Positions 23,081 to 32,402 are shown, counted from the first letter of the stretch. The stretch is 64,000 nt of DNA from Martinezella lusitana (GCF_014207095.1 NZ_JACHBG010000008.1:62001-126000), one strand, 5' to 3'. Notes: a model not told the origin generated them from the letters alone. Translations and numbers: made by a program.

Positions 23081-24631
23081 ATGCAGATACATACGAGAAC
23101 GGCGGGTGCGTTGGAAAATGGGGACAATGCACCGGCGTTCGGCGCTGTTTGCCTGGATGCGGCGGGGGAAAAGGGAGACGTGGCGCAAAATGTTTTGTTC
23201 GAGCGCGTCAGCGCGCGCTTGAAGGCTCAGGTTGGCCCGGATGTCTATGCTAGCTGGTTTGCCCGGCTGAAGCTTCACTCGGTCTCCAAGAGCGTCGTTC
23301 GCCTTACCGTTCCGACGACCTTTCTGAAGTCGTGGATCAACAATCGCTATCTCGAGCTGATCACCGGCCTCTTTCAGGCTGAAGATGCGGAGATTTTGAA
23401 GGTCGAAATTCTGGTGCGCACCGCGGCTCGTCAGGGCGCGAAGCCTTCGGCTGAGGAACAGGCCGTGGTGCCGGATCAGGCTGCCGTCGCGCCGATCCGC
23501 CGTGCGGTTGCCCAGCCGGCTGGCCAGGCCGTTGCGCAGGCTGTGAGTGCTGCTGCTGCTGCCCGGCCGTCGACATCGGGTTCGCCGCTGTTCGGCTCTC
23601 CGCTCGACTCTCGGTTCACCTTTGATACCTTCGTCGAAGGCGGCTCGAACCGCGTCAGCCTTGCTGCCGCAAAGACCATCGCAGAGGCCGGTTCCGGCGC
23701 CGTGCGCTTCAACCCGCTCTTCGTTCATGCGACGGTCGGTCTCGGCAAGACGCACCTGCTGCAGGCGATTGCCAATGCGGCCGTTCAGAACCCGCGCGGC
23801 CTGCGCGTGGTCTATCTGACCGCCGAATACTTCATGTGGCGCTTCGCAACCGCGATCCGCGACAACGATGCGCTGACGCTGAAGGACTCGCTGCGCAACA
23901 TCGATCTGCTCATCATCGACGACATGCAGTTCCTGCAGGGCAAGATGATCCAGCACGAATTCTGCCATCTGCTGAACATGCTGCTCGACAGCGCCAAGCA
24001 GGTCGTCGTTGCTGCCGACCGTGCTCCCTGGGAGCTGGAATCGCTCGATCCGCGTGTCCGTTCGCGTCTGCAGGGCGGTGTCGCGATCGAAGTCGAGGCG
24101 CCGGACTATGAAATGCGCCTCGAGATCCTCAAGCGCCGCCTGGATGCCGCCCGTCAGGACGATCCGTCGCTGGAAATCCCGGCCGAGCTTCTATCCCACG
24201 TCGCTCGCAATGTCACTGCAAGCGGCCGCGAACTGGAAGGCGCCTTCAACCAGCTCATCTTCCGTCGCTCGTTCGAGCCGAACCTGACGGTCGAACGCGT
24301 TGACGAACTGCTTGCGCATCTGGTCGGCTCCGGTGAGCCGCGCCGCGTCCGTATCGAAGACATCCAGCGCATCGTCGCACGCCACTACAACGTCTCGCGT
24401 CAGGAGCTGGTTTCCAACCGCCGCACGCGCGTCATCGTCAAGCCGCGCCAGATCGCCATGTATCTGTCGAAGACCCTGACGCCGCGTTCCTTCCCGGAGA
24501 TCGGCCGTCGCTTCGGTGGCCGCGACCATACGACCGTGCTGCACGCCGTGCGCAAGATCGAGGAACTGATTGCCGGCGACAGCAAGCTGTCGCATGAGAT
24601 CGAGCTGCTGAAGCGCCTTATCAACGAGTAA
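23081..24631 (+). CDS. dnaA: Chromosomal replication initiator DnaA
   Basis: The 516-residue product opens the replication origin as an ATP-dependent oligomer. Domain I (about 35-110) contains VYASWFARLKLHSV; a Pro/Ala-rich linker follows (about 125-170). Domain III has Walker A VGLGKTH, Walker B LLIIDDMQFLQGK and the sensor region RSRLQGGVAIEV; domain IV ends with the signature GRRFGGRDHTTVLHAVRKIE that contacts DnaA boxes. The ATG at 23081 is preferred, with GGAAGG ten bases upstream; a GTG at 23063 is also open. The long leader at 22211-23080 suggests complex control. A hairpin terminator follows. Confidence 0.95.
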   Translation: MQIHTRTAGALENGDNAPAFGAVCLDAAGEKGDVAQNVLFERVSARLKAQVGPDVYASWFARLKLHSVSKSVVRLTVPTTFLKSWINNRYLELITGLFQAEDAEILKVEILVRTAARQGAKPSAEEQAVVPDQAAVAPIRRAVAQPAGQAVAQAVSAAAAARPSTSGSPLFGSPLDSRFTFDTFVEGGSNRVSLAAAKTIAEAGSGAVRFNPLFVHATVGLGKTHLLQAIANAAVQNPRGLRVVYLTAEYFMWRFATAIRDNDALTLKDSLRNIDLLIIDDMQFLQGKMIQHEFCHLLNMLLDSAKQVVVAADRAPWELESLDPRVRSRLQGGVAIEVEAPDYEMRLEILKRRLDAARQDDPSLEIPAELLSHVARNVTASGRELEGAFNQLIFRRSFEPNLTVERVDELLAHLVGSGEPRRVRIEDIQRIVARHYNVSRQELVSNRRTRVIVKPRQIAMYLSKTLTPRSFPEIGRRFGGRDHTTVLHAVRKIEELIAGDSKLSHEIELLKRLINE

Positions 24632-24659
24632 GCTTCGCGATCGGCATTTCATCATGTTT

Positions 24660-24690
24660 ACGGCCGGCTCAAAAGCCGGCCGTTTCTTTT
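24660..24690 (+). terminator. dnaA terminator
   Basis: ACGGCCGGCT (24660-24669) pairs perfectly with AGCCGGCCGT (24674-24683) over a CAAA loop, then TTCTTTT. It lies 29 bases after the dnaA stop. Confidence 0.88.
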
Positions 24691-24761
24691 ATGCTATTAG
24701 CCGGCTATGCGAAGACGCCGCAGTTCACCCTGCGCCCTGTCGTGTTTGAAGCGCGTGTCGC

Positions 24762-25658
24762 TCAAACCGGCGGTGTCGTGCGGGAAACCTCGGAAAGCAG
24801 CCAGGCACGCAGGGTCGCAATTGCCGGCCTTTCCAATGCGCCGGGCGGATAGACGAGATGATAGGCGAACGCGCTTGCAAGCCCGATGGGGAAGGGCGCG
24901 ATGAGCGTCCCCTCGGCCAACTCCTGCTCCACGAAGGAGCGGCGCATCAGCGCAATCCCGAGCCCGGCTTTCATGGCGTGATAGGCGCCCATGCCGTCGG
25001 TAAAGACCGGGCCATGCGTGGCATCCACGCGGGTCGCGCCAGCCGCCTGCAGCCAAAGCTCCCAATCCCGCCGATAGACGTCGTGGATCAGCGTGAGATT
25101 TGCGAGAACGTCAGCCGTGGGTGAGGTACCCAGCGCCGCAGCCATCTCAGGCGTGCACATCGGCACATATTCGTCATCGAGCAGCCTTTCGCTCGCTAAC
25201 CCCTCATAGCCGCCAAGGCCATGGCGAATGGCGATGTCTATTCCGTCCCGCTGGAAATCCATCATCCGATGCGAAGCGCTGATGCGAAGATCGATGTCGG
25301 GATGCGCCTCCTCGAAGCGCCTCAGCCGCGGCACCAGCCAGTGCGTGGCAAAGCCGGCCGTGCAGGTGAGGGTCAAGACAGTGTCTTTCGAGCGCATGGC
25401 CAGCGCCGCGGTCGCCTCGCGAATGAGCCGAAAGGCCGTCCGCATCGTCGCGAAATATTCAGCGCCATCCGTAGTCAGGGCAAGGCTGCGCGTTCGCCGC
25501 TCGAAGAGCCGCACACCGAGCGCGCTTTCAAGATCGCGGACCTGCAGGCTGATGGCGCCCGGCGTCACATGCAGCTCGCTCGCAGCCAGCGTCATGCTGA
25601 GGTGCCGGGCTGAAGCTTCGAAGGCGCGCAGGGCGGAAAGAGACGGCAGTTGATCCAT
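24762..25658 (-). CDS. LysR family regulator, GcvA-like
   Basis: The 298-residue product starts with LPSLSALRAFEASARHLSMT and AASELHVTPGAISLQVRDLE, the helix-turn-helix of the GcvA subgroup. It continues with LTLTCTAGFATHWLVPRL and RRMMDFQRDGIDIAIRHG-type effector segments, also typical of GcvA-like proteins. It is divergent from the EamA exporter at 25814, its probable target. A perfect 12-base palindrome sits ten bases before its start codon. The effector is unknown. Confidence 0.9.
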   Translation of the reverse strand: MDQLPSLSALRAFEASARHLSMTLAASELHVTPGAISLQVRDLESALGVRLFERRTRSLALTTDGAEYFATMRTAFRLIREATAALAMRSKDTVLTLTCTAGFATHWLVPRLRRFEEAHPDIDLRISASHRMMDFQRDGIDIAIRHGLGGYEGLASERLLDDEYVPMCTPEMAAALGTSPTADVLANLTLIHDVYRRDWELWLQAAGATRVDATHGPVFTDGMGAYHAMKAGLGIALMRRSFVEQELAEGTLIAPFPIGLASAFAYHLVYPPGALERPAIATLRAWLLSEVSRTTPPV

Positions 25659-25667
25659 GGCGATTGA

Positions 25668-25679
25668 GTTTAGCTAAAC
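25668..25679. promoter_or_regulatory. Palindrome GTTTAGCTAAAC before the LysR gene
   Basis: This perfect 12-base palindrome lies ten bases upstream of the LysR start, in the 155-base gap to the divergent exporter gene. It is a candidate binding site for the regulator; its closeness to the start fits autorepression. Confidence 0.45.
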
Positions 25680-25813
25680 CATATTTCGAGAAAGACTCGT
25701 TTGTCAGAACGAGGGAGTTGGCAGATTATCTCAATAAATCGGCGCTTTGACAATATTATCCATTGATGTCAGTGATAAGCAAAACTCAACCATAAAATAC
25801 CGGAGATGATCGC

Positions 25814-26737
25814 ATGCCGCAGAAATCCATGGGCGCAGTCGAGTGGTGCATGCTGGTCGGGCTATCCATTCTTTGGGGCGGATCTTTCCTGTTCAACGGT
25901 ATCCTGGTGCGCGAGCTTCCGCCATTCACCATCGTCGCGGCCCGGGTCGGGCTGGCGGCAATCGCCCTGAACATCATCGTGCGGGCAACAGGCCATTCCA
26001 TGCCGCGAGACCGTCAGGCTTGGCTTGCCTTCTTCGGGATGGGCTTTCTCAATAACGTCATTCCCTTCCTGCTCATCGTTTGGGGGCAGACACACATTGC
26101 CAGCGGATTGGCGTCGATCCTCAACGCCACCACGCCGCTCTTTGCCGTCATTGTTGCACACTTGCTGACGACGGATGAGAAGATGACCGGCAATCGCCTG
26201 ATCGGCGTCATTGTCGGCTTTGCCGGCGTGGCCTTGATGATCGGCCCCTCGGTGCTTGCAAGCCTCGGCTCGAATGTGCTGGCACAGCTAGCCGTGTTGG
26301 GCGCCGCTCTCAGCTACTCGCTGGCCGGCATATTCGGCCGCCGTTTCCGTCGCATGGGCCTGGCGCCGATCATTCCAGCCGCCGGCCAAGTCACAGCGTC
26401 GACAGTTCTGCTGCTGCCCATCGCGCTCATTGTCGATCGTCCCTGGACGCTCGCAGTACCGTCGGCGGAGACATGGCTTGCACTTGCCGGCCTCGCCATT
26501 CTGTCGACTGCCGTTGCCTATGTGTTGTTTTTCCGTATCCTCGCGACGGCGGGCGCCACCAACCTGATGCTGGTGACCTTCCTCATCCCCGTCAGCGCCA
26601 TTCTGCTCGGCGCGCTCATCCTTGGCGAAGATCTGCAGCCGAAGCACTTCATCGGCATGGCGATGATCGCGCTCGGCCTTGCGGCGATCGATGGAAGGTT
26701 GCTTGCTCTCGGCAAAAGGCGGGCGGCGGCGCAATAG
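25814..26737 (+). CDS. EamA/DMT family transporter
   Basis: The 307-residue product has ten predicted membrane helices in two EamA repeats (about 10-145 and 155-295), starting with LVGLSILWGGSFLFNGILV and closing with a LILGEDLQPKHFIGMAMIALG segment that is the standard end of the second repeat. Family members export metabolites such as amino acids, purines or drugs by proton exchange. The divergent GcvA-like regulator at 24762 is the likely controller. Its 3' end converges with hemW, 15 bases apart. Confidence 0.88.
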   Translation: MPQKSMGAVEWCMLVGLSILWGGSFLFNGILVRELPPFTIVAARVGLAAIALNIIVRATGHSMPRDRQAWLAFFGMGFLNNVIPFLLIVWGQTHIASGLASILNATTPLFAVIVAHLLTTDEKMTGNRLIGVIVGFAGVALMIGPSVLASLGSNVLAQLAVLGAALSYSLAGIFGRRFRRMGLAPIIPAAGQVTASTVLLLPIALIVDRPWTLAVPSAETWLALAGLAILSTAVAYVLFFRILATAGATNLMLVTFLIPVSAILLGALILGEDLQPKHFIGMAMIALGLAAIDGRLLALGKRRAAAQ

Positions 26738-26752
26738 TGCGCCGCGCCAGCG

Positions 26753-27955
26753 TCAGCAGGCGAGATCGGCGACGACGGAGTCGAGAACCAGCATTCCCGC
26801 AGGCGTGCAGCGCAGGCGGGAATTGCCGATCCGCTCTATGAAACCGTGTTCCAGTAAAAATGCCTCGCGCTGCGGATCGGGATCGCGACCCGAAAGCTGC
26901 TGCCAGCGGGCGAGGTCGACGCCTTCGCGCAGCCGCAGCCCCATCAGCAGCAATTCGTCTGCCTGCTCGTCGAAGCCAAGCATCTCCTGGTCGATCATGC
27001 CGTGACCGTCACGCTCGACCATCTCGAGCCAGCTTTCCGGCTTGCGCTCTGTGGCGGTTGCCAGCTTCTGCGGTCCGTGGGTCAAGCGACCGTGAGCGCC
27101 GGGGCCAATGCCGGCATAGTCGCCATAGCGCCAATAGGTGAGATTGTGCCGGCTCTCGGCGCCGGGGCGCGCGTGGTTGGAAACCTCATAGGCCGGCATA
27201 CCCTCACGCTCGGTAATCTCCTGCGTCGCTTCATAGAGCAGCGCCGATTGATCGCCGTCCGGCACGATCAGCTTGCCTGCCTTATGGAGGCCGAAAAAGG
27301 GTGTGCCCTCTTCGATCGTCAGCTGGTACAGTGAGAGATGGTCGACGGCATAGGAGATCGCCTCTTTCAGCTCGCGTTCCCATTCCTCTACGGTCTGGTT
27401 GGGGCGGGCATAGATAAGGTCGAAGGACATGCGCGGGAAGATCTCGCGCGCCAGCTTGATCGCCTTCAGCGCATCGGCAACGTCGTGCAGGCGCCCCAGG
27501 AATTTCAGGTCGCGATCGTTTAGGGCCTGCACGCCCATCGACACGCGGTTGACGCCAGCCGCGCGATAGCCGCGAAAGCGCTCCGCCTCGACGCTCGAGG
27601 GATTGGCTTCCATGGTGATTTCGATACCGTCAGGCATGTGCCAGGTCTTGGTAATGCCGTCGAGGATCGCGCCGACGGTTTCCGGCTTCATCAGCGAAGG
27701 CGTGCCGCCGCCGAGGAAGACGCTTGTCACCGTCTTCGGGCCGCTGAGCATCCGCATTGTCGCCATTTCCTTCAGGAAAGCGGCGGCGAAACGTTCTTGA
27801 TCGACAGGCTGATGGCGGACATGGCTGTTGAAATCGCAATAGGGACATTTGGCCGCGCAAAACGGCCAATGGACATAGACCCCGAAACCGGGTTCGCCGG
27901 TATCGGGTAGCAATTGCGCTCCGCGCATCAAGTCCTGTGTGTCCACGATTTCCAC
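26753..27955 (-). CDS. hemW: Radical SAM heme chaperone HemW
   Basis: The 400-residue product has the radical-SAM cluster motif CAAKCPYC (Cys33, Cys37, Cys40) inside VYVHWPFCAAKCPYCDFNSH, then GGGTPSL, EANP, NRVSMGVQ and a C-terminal HemN-like wing. Proteins of this type were formerly named coproporphyrinogen oxidase-like but are heme chaperones; the true HemN has an extra N-terminal trip-wire and a longer form. It follows rdgB by nine bases on the same strand. The GTG at 27955 is the furthest start; inner starts (27946, 27928) are possible. Confidence 0.9.
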   Translation of the reverse strand: MEIVDTQDLMRGAQLLPDTGEPGFGVYVHWPFCAAKCPYCDFNSHVRHQPVDQERFAAAFLKEMATMRMLSGPKTVTSVFLGGGTPSLMKPETVGAILDGITKTWHMPDGIEITMEANPSSVEAERFRGYRAAGVNRVSMGVQALNDRDLKFLGRLHDVADALKAIKLAREIFPRMSFDLIYARPNQTVEEWERELKEAISYAVDHLSLYQLTIEEGTPFFGLHKAGKLIVPDGDQSALLYEATQEITEREGMPAYEVSNHARPGAESRHNLTYWRYGDYAGIGPGAHGRLTHGPQKLATATERKPESWLEMVERDGHGMIDQEMLGFDEQADELLLMGLRLREGVDLARWQQLSGRDPDPQREAFLLEHGFIERIGNSRLRCTPAGMLVLDSVVADLAC

Positions 27956-27964
27956 GAAGTAAGC

Positions 27965-28609
27965 TTACGCCTCCAGACAGGTTTCGACAAAAATCTTGAA
28001 GGCGCGAGCGCGGTGGGACAACGCGTGCGAATCGCCATGCTTCCAGCCGTGCTTCTGGTCGGCGCTCATCTCGCCGAAGGTGGTGTCGTAGCCTTCAGGC
28101 TTGAAAACCGGATCGTAGCCGAAGCCCTGTGTCCCTCGCGGCGGCCAGACGACCGTGCCTTCCACTTCGCCGCGGAAGAGCTCGGTATGGCCGTCGGGCC
28201 ATGCGAGGCAAAGTACGCTGACGAAGCGCGCCGTCCGGCTTTCCGGAGAGATGGCGCCGGCCCTTTCGAGCGCGGTTTCGACCTTCTGCATCGCCATCGC
28301 GAAATCACGGGTGCCGTCGGCGGTTTCCGCCCAGTTGGCGGTATAGACGCCCGGATCGCCGCCGAGTGCATCGATCACCAGACCGGAATCGTCCGATAGA
28401 GCCGGCAGGCCGGCGGCCTGGGCCGAGGCAAGTGCCTTGATCGTGGCGTTTTCCTCGAATGTCGTGCCGGTCTCATCCGGTTCGATGAAGTTGAGCTCGG
28501 CAGCCGATTTGGCGGTAAAGCCGAAGGGGCCGATCAGATCCTGTATCTCGCGGATCTTGCCGGCATTGTGGCTGGCGACGACGATGGTCTTGGTATCGAG
28601 CTTTCGCAT
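27965..28609 (-). CDS. rdgB: XTP/dITP diphosphatase (RdgB/HAM1)
   Basis: The 214-residue product hydrolyses non-canonical purine triphosphates (dITP, XTP) to monophosphates, keeping them out of DNA and RNA. It has the nucleotide-binding VVASHNAGKIREI (10-22), LSDDSGLVIDALGG, the catalytic aspartate region, and a C-terminal HRARAFKIF, where S/T-HR is a family hallmark. The ATG at 28609 gives the family start; upstream codons lack similarity. It sits between rph/VOC and hemW in the same direction, the usual rhizobial order rph-rdgB-hemW. Confidence 0.95.
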   Translation of the reverse strand: MRKLDTKTIVVASHNAGKIREIQDLIGPFGFTAKSAAELNFIEPDETGTTFEENATIKALASAQAAGLPALSDDSGLVIDALGGDPGVYTANWAETADGTRDFAMAMQKVETALERAGAISPESRTARFVSVLCLAWPDGHTELFRGEVEGTVVWPPRGTQGFGYDPVFKPEGYDTTFGEMSADQKHGWKHGDSHALSHRARAFKIFVETCLEA

Positions 28610-28620
28610 GTCTTGTCCCG

Positions 28621-29037
28621 TCAAAGGCCCCAGATGCGGGGTTCGGCGCATTCCAGGCTGTTGCCGGCCGGATCGCGGAAGTAAATCGAACGGCCACCAT
28701 TCGGCCAGTGAAAATCAGCTTCGATGGCGATGCCGGCAGCTTTCAGCTTCTGCGCCATCGTCTCGATCTCGTCGCCATCGACGCGGAAGCAGACGTGACC
28801 GGGACCCTTTGTGCCATGCGGCGGCACGGGCAGGGCGCCCGGTTCGTGCGGCTTCACGGTTTCCTCGCCGTTGAAGATCAGGAGCACGCCCGGTCCGCAA
28901 CGATAAAACACATGGCGGTTGCCGCCACGTGAGATCTTCTCCAGCCCGAGAATACCTCCGTAAAAGGCTTCGGCAGCGTCGAGATTGTCTGCGTAGAGAG
29001 CCGTTTCAAGGATGCTTCCGAGGACCGCGTTTGCCAT
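28621..29037 (-). CDS. VOC (glyoxalase-like) family protein
   Basis: The 138-residue product is a single VOC domain: LETALYADNLDAAEAFYGGI, then GPGHVCFRVDGDEIETM and IYFRDPAGNSLECAEP, with a histidine in GHVCF and a glutamate in SLECA as likely metal ligands. The reaction is unknown; it is commonly found between rph and rdgB in rhizobia. It lies 12 bases from rph and 11 from rdgB, so all four genes from rph to hemW probably form one transcript. Confidence 0.88.
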   Translation of the reverse strand: MANAVLGSILETALYADNLDAAEAFYGGILGLEKISRGGNRHVFYRCGPGVLLIFNGEETVKPHEPGALPVPPHGTKGPGHVCFRVDGDEIETMAQKLKAAGIAIEADFHWPNGGRSIYFRDPAGNSLECAEPRIWGL

Positions 29038-29049
29038 TGCGATATGCCC

Positions 29050-29766
29050 TTAGGCGATCGCCTGCTTCTGCAGTTCCACCAGCTCGGCAATGCCGTTCTT
29101 GGCAAGGCCCATCAGCGTCGCGAATTCCTCTTCGCTGAAAGGCGCGCCCTCAGCCGTTCCCTGGATCTCCACGATACCGCCCTTGCCCGTCATGACGAAG
29201 TTGGCATCGGTTTCGGCCGAGGAGTCCTCGAGATAGTCCAGATCGATCACCGGCTGATTGGCGAAGATGCCGCAGGAGATGGCTGCGATATGGTCCTTCA
29301 GCACGCGCTCGACCTTGACCATGTTGCGGCTTTCCATCCACTTCAGGCAGTCGTAGAGGGCGATCCAGCCACCTGTGATCGACGCCGTGCGGGTGCCGCC
29401 ATCAGCCTGGATGACGTCGCAGTCGACGGTGATCTGCCGCTCGCCAAGTTCCTTCAGGTCGACGACGGCGCGAAGCGACCGGCCGATGAGGCGCTGAATT
29501 TCCTGCGTGCGGCCGCCCTGCTTGCCGGCGGCAGCTTCGCGCTTCATGCGCTCGCCCGTTGCACGCGGCAGCATGCCGTATTCGGCCGTAACCCAGCCCT
29601 TGCCGCTGTTGCGCAGCCACGGCGGCGTCTTGTCTTCCAGGCTGGCCGTGCAGAGCACATGCGTATCGCCGAACTTGACCAGGCACGAGCCTTCCGCATG
29701 CTTGGAAAAATTGCGCTCGAACGACACTTTGCGCATCTGGTCGGTTTTTCTACCTGAAGGCCGCAT
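29050..29766 (-). CDS. rph: Ribonuclease PH
   Basis: The 238-residue product trims the 3' ends of tRNA precursors by phosphorolysis and works as a hexameric ring. It has RPSGRKTDQMRKVSFERNF at the start, then YGMLPRATGERMKREA, LIGRSLRAVVDLKELGERQI and VDCDVIQADGGTRTASITGG, all family landmarks, and a matching length. It is divergent from hrcA, 172 bases away, an arrangement conserved in alphaproteobacteria. Confidence 0.97.
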   Translation of the reverse strand: MRPSGRKTDQMRKVSFERNFSKHAEGSCLVKFGDTHVLCTASLEDKTPPWLRNSGKGWVTAEYGMLPRATGERMKREAAAGKQGGRTQEIQRLIGRSLRAVVDLKELGERQITVDCDVIQADGGTRTASITGGWIALYDCLKWMESRNMVKVERVLKDHIAAISCGIFANQPVIDLDYLEDSSAETDANFVMTGKGGIVEIQGTAEGAPFSEEEFATLMGLAKNGIAELVELQKQAIA

Positions 29767-29938
29767 TCCACTCTCCTGAAAGTTTGTCGACCGCTTCTAC
29801 GACCCGCGGCCGGGTTTTGCAAAGGAAAAGCAGGCTGAAAGGCCACGCTCCGGCGTCCACCGCATTTTTCCCTTTTGCGATTGCTAACTGAATGATTATA
29901 TTTTCGCTAAGGCTCAACGGAACGGATTTGGCAGCGAA

Positions 29939-31027
29939 ATGGTATTCACGACATCGTCGGTTTCGGATGTCATTGCTGCGCTTGACGAACGCTCCAAGGA
30001 AATATTCCGTCGCATCGTCGAAGGCTATCTGGAGAACGGCGAACCGCTGGGCTCGCGCAATCTCTCCCGTCTGCTGCCGATGTCGCTTTCGCCGGCCTCC
30101 GTGCGCAATGTCATGAGCGACCTCGAAGAGCTCGGGCTCATCTATTCGCCGCATATCAGTGCCGGTCGTCTGCCGACCCAGGTTGGTCTGCGCTTTTTCG
30201 TTGATGCCTTCATGCAGGTCGGCGATCTCTCCGCCGAGGATCGTGCCAGCATCGACCGTCAGGTGCGCGGCAGCCATCGCGACCAGCCGATGGAATCTGT
30301 GATGACCGAGGCGAGCCGCATGCTTTCGGGCATTTCGCGGGGCGCGGGTCTCGTCATCACCGCCAAGAGCGATCCCGTGCTGAAGCATGTGGAGTTCATC
30401 CGGTTGGAGGCGACCAAGGCGCTTGCCGTGCTGGTCGGCGATCACGATCAGGTCGAGAACCGCATCATCGAATTGCCAGCGGGCATCACCTCGTCGCAGC
30501 TGACGGAAGCCGCCAATTTCCTCAACGCACATATGACGGGTCAGACCTTGCCGGAGCTGCGCCGGCAGCTGCAAAATCTGAAGGACAGTGTGCGCAGCGA
30601 GCTGGATAGCCTGTCGCATCAGTTGGTCGAGCGCGGTATTGCCGTGCTGTCGGGCGATGATGACGATGGCAAGCCGACACAGCTTATCGTGCGCGGCCAT
30701 GCCAATCTGCTGGCCGAGGTCGGCGGCGCGGAGGATCTGGATCGCCTACGCCTGCTATTCGACGATCTCGAAAAGAAGGACAGCCTCATCGAGATCCTGA
30801 ACCTTGCCGAAAGCGGCCCCGGCGTGCGCATCTTCATCGGCTCGGAAAACAAGCTCTTCTCGCTGTCAGGCTCTTCGCTCATCGTCGCGCCCTATCGTGA
30901 CGAGGATGACCGTATCGTCGGCGCAGTCGGCGTCATCGGTCCGACACGGCTGAACTATGCCCGTATCGTGCCCATGGTGGATTACACGGCGCAGCTCATC
31001 TCGAGACTGTCGCGGCCAGGAATGTGA
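29939..31027 (+). CDS. hrcA: Heat-inducible transcription repressor HrcA
   Basis: The 362-residue product represses class I heat-shock genes by binding CIRCE sites. It has an N-terminal winged helix (LDERSKEIFRRIVEGYLENGEPLGSR-like opening, then SPASVRNVMSDLEELGLIY, about 40-60), the invariant SPHISAGRLPTQVGLRFFVD-type stretch, and a C-terminal YRDEDDRIVGAVGVIGPTRLNYARIVPMV region. No CIRCE element (TTAGCACTC and its complement) is seen in front of hrcA or grpE here, so its targets, such as groES, are presumably elsewhere. Confidence 0.95.
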   Translation: MVFTTSSVSDVIAALDERSKEIFRRIVEGYLENGEPLGSRNLSRLLPMSLSPASVRNVMSDLEELGLIYSPHISAGRLPTQVGLRFFVDAFMQVGDLSAEDRASIDRQVRGSHRDQPMESVMTEASRMLSGISRGAGLVITAKSDPVLKHVEFIRLEATKALAVLVGDHDQVENRIIELPAGITSSQLTEAANFLNAHMTGQTLPELRRQLQNLKDSVRSELDSLSHQLVERGIAVLSGDDDDGKPTQLIVRGHANLLAEVGGAEDLDRLRLLFDDLEKKDSLIEILNLAESGPGVRIFIGSENKLFSLSGSSLIVAPYRDEDDRIVGAVGVIGPTRLNYARIVPMVDYTAQLISRLSRPGM

Positions 31028-31050
31028 GGAAGGCGATCCGACGGTAGCCG

Positions 31051-31485
31051 TCAATCGGGAAGCAGCGTTCCGGATCCGCCCATTTCGGCCGGAAAATCCT
31101 TCTGCTTCGGCAACCCGTCCTTCAGATGCAACACCGTGGTCTCATAGTTGACGTGCAGCACCGGCTGAAAGTCGAGGTCGGGAAGGACCGCGGCGTAGAC
31201 GTCGGTGACGCCCCACAGCGGATGCTCGGTCAAGAGATGCCCGCCGCAGACCGTACACCATTTGCGCACGCTCTTCTCCGTTTTCTGGTAGCTGCCGATC
31301 TTGTTCGCGCCGCGGGTTATGTGAACGGCCTGCGGCGGCCAGAGCGAGAAGGCGTTGACCGGTCCCGCCGACCACTCCCGACACGAGTCGCAATGGCAGT
31401 AACCCATCGCCATTGGCTCGCCATCGACTGCAATTTCCACTGCGCCGCAGAAACATTTGCCTGAAAGGGATTTGCCACTCGACAT
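31051..31485 (-). CDS. GFA (CENP-V/GFA domain) zinc protein
   Basis: The 144-residue product has the zinc pattern CFCG (Cys11, Cys13), CHCDSC (Cys30, Cys32, Cys35) and CTVCGG (Cys77, Cys80). It is a second GFA protein, only distantly like the one at 8162. Its activity is unknown. The ATG at 31485 is chosen because a GAGGTGAGA sits in front of it and the motif begins ten codons later. It lies between hrcA and grpE on the opposite strand, interrupting what is often a direct hrcA-grpE pair. Confidence 0.88.
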   Translation of the reverse strand: MSSGKSLSGKCFCGAVEIAVDGEPMAMGYCHCDSCREWSAGPVNAFSLWPPQAVHITRGANKIGSYQKTEKSVRKWCTVCGGHLLTEHPLWGVTDVYAAVLPDLDFQPVLHVNYETTVLHLKDGLPKQKDFPAEMGGSGTLLPD

Positions 31486-31701
31486 CGATCTCACCTCACT
31501 CTGTGCTGAGATGCATTTCAGCATATCACCGGGGAGGGGGACTGAACAGGCGAAGTCCGGAGCGGCATCTCGCACGGATAGGCCATCTCGCCATGGCTGC
31601 AAAGCCGCGAATTGGCTCTTCTTCTCGACAAAGCCTTGATTTTTTCCGGCTAAACCTCGATATCGGGCACATCTAAAAGACAAAGCAATTCGGAGACCGT
31701 C

Positions 31702-32343
31702 ATGACCGACGAAACAACGAAAACCGGACCTGACGCCACGGCGGCCGACACTTCAGCGGATTTTGCGCAGGATGCTGCGGAAACCGTTGAAACGGCGGAA
31801 CCGTCTCAGCCGGATCCGGTTGAGCTGCTGAAGGCCGAGAATGGCGAACTTCGGGATCGTTACCTGCGCCTCGCCGCCGAGATGGACAATCTTCGTCGCC
31901 GCACCGAGCGCGATGTGAAGGATGCCAAGTCCTATTCCGTGGCAAGCTTCGCCCGAGACATGCTCTCGGTGGCGGATAATCTGCGTCGCACGCTGGATGC
32001 CATTCCTGCGGACGCACGCGCCAGCGGCGATGCCGGCCTGAACACGCTCATCGAAGGCGTTGAGATGACCGAGCGTTCGATGCTCTCGGCCCTGGAGCGC
32101 CATGGCGTGCGCCAGCTTGAGCCGGTTGGCCAGAAGTTCGACCCCAATTTCCACCAGGCCATGTTCGAAGTGCCGAACCCGGAAGTGCCGAACAACACGG
32201 TCGTCCAGGTGGTGCAGGCCGGCTTCGTCATTGGCGATCGCGTTCTGCGCCCGGCTATGGTCGGTGTCGCCAAGGGCGGCCCGAAGATCGTCGAGAACGC
32301 CGAGCAGGGCGCCAACAGCCCGCTGGATGAGAAGGACGCCTGA
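31702..32343 (+). CDS. grpE: Nucleotide exchange factor GrpE
   Basis: The 213-residue product releases ADP from DnaK. An acidic, low-complexity N-terminus (1-35) is followed by a long coiled coil (about 36-90; ELLKAENGELRDRYLRLAAE, then MDNLRRRTERDVKDAKSYSV) and a beta-rich head with GVRQLEPVGQKFDPNFHQAM and VVQAGFVIGDRVLRPAMVGV. All family landmarks are present. It is followed by two hairpins and probably forms its own transcript. Confidence 0.97.
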   Translation: MTDETTKTGPDATAADTSADFAQDAAETVETAEPSQPDPVELLKAENGELRDRYLRLAAEMDNLRRRTERDVKDAKSYSVASFARDMLSVADNLRRTLDAIPADARASGDAGLNTLIEGVEMTERSMLSALERHGVRQLEPVGQKFDPNFHQAMFEVPNPEVPNNTVVQVVQAGFVIGDRVLRPAMVGVAKGGPKIVENAEQGANSPLDEKDA

Positions 32344-32346
32344 TCC

Positions 32347-32402
32347 TTTAGGCGAAGCAATCGCGGAAGGCGCAAGACGCCTTCCTTGAGCAATCGCCTA
32401 AA
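32347..32402 (+). terminator. Nested hairpin after grpE
   Basis: Outer arms TTTAGGCGA (32347-32355) and TCGCCTAAA (32394-32402) enclose a tight inner stem GGAAGGCG/CGCCTTCC (32365-32372, 32378-32385). It lies directly after the grpE stop. The T-tail is weak, so it may be a processing or attenuation structure rather than a full terminator. Confidence 0.5.

Noticed and set aside
29767..29938. CIRCE element in the rph/hrcA gap
   Set aside because: No TTAGCACTC or its complement was found in the gap.
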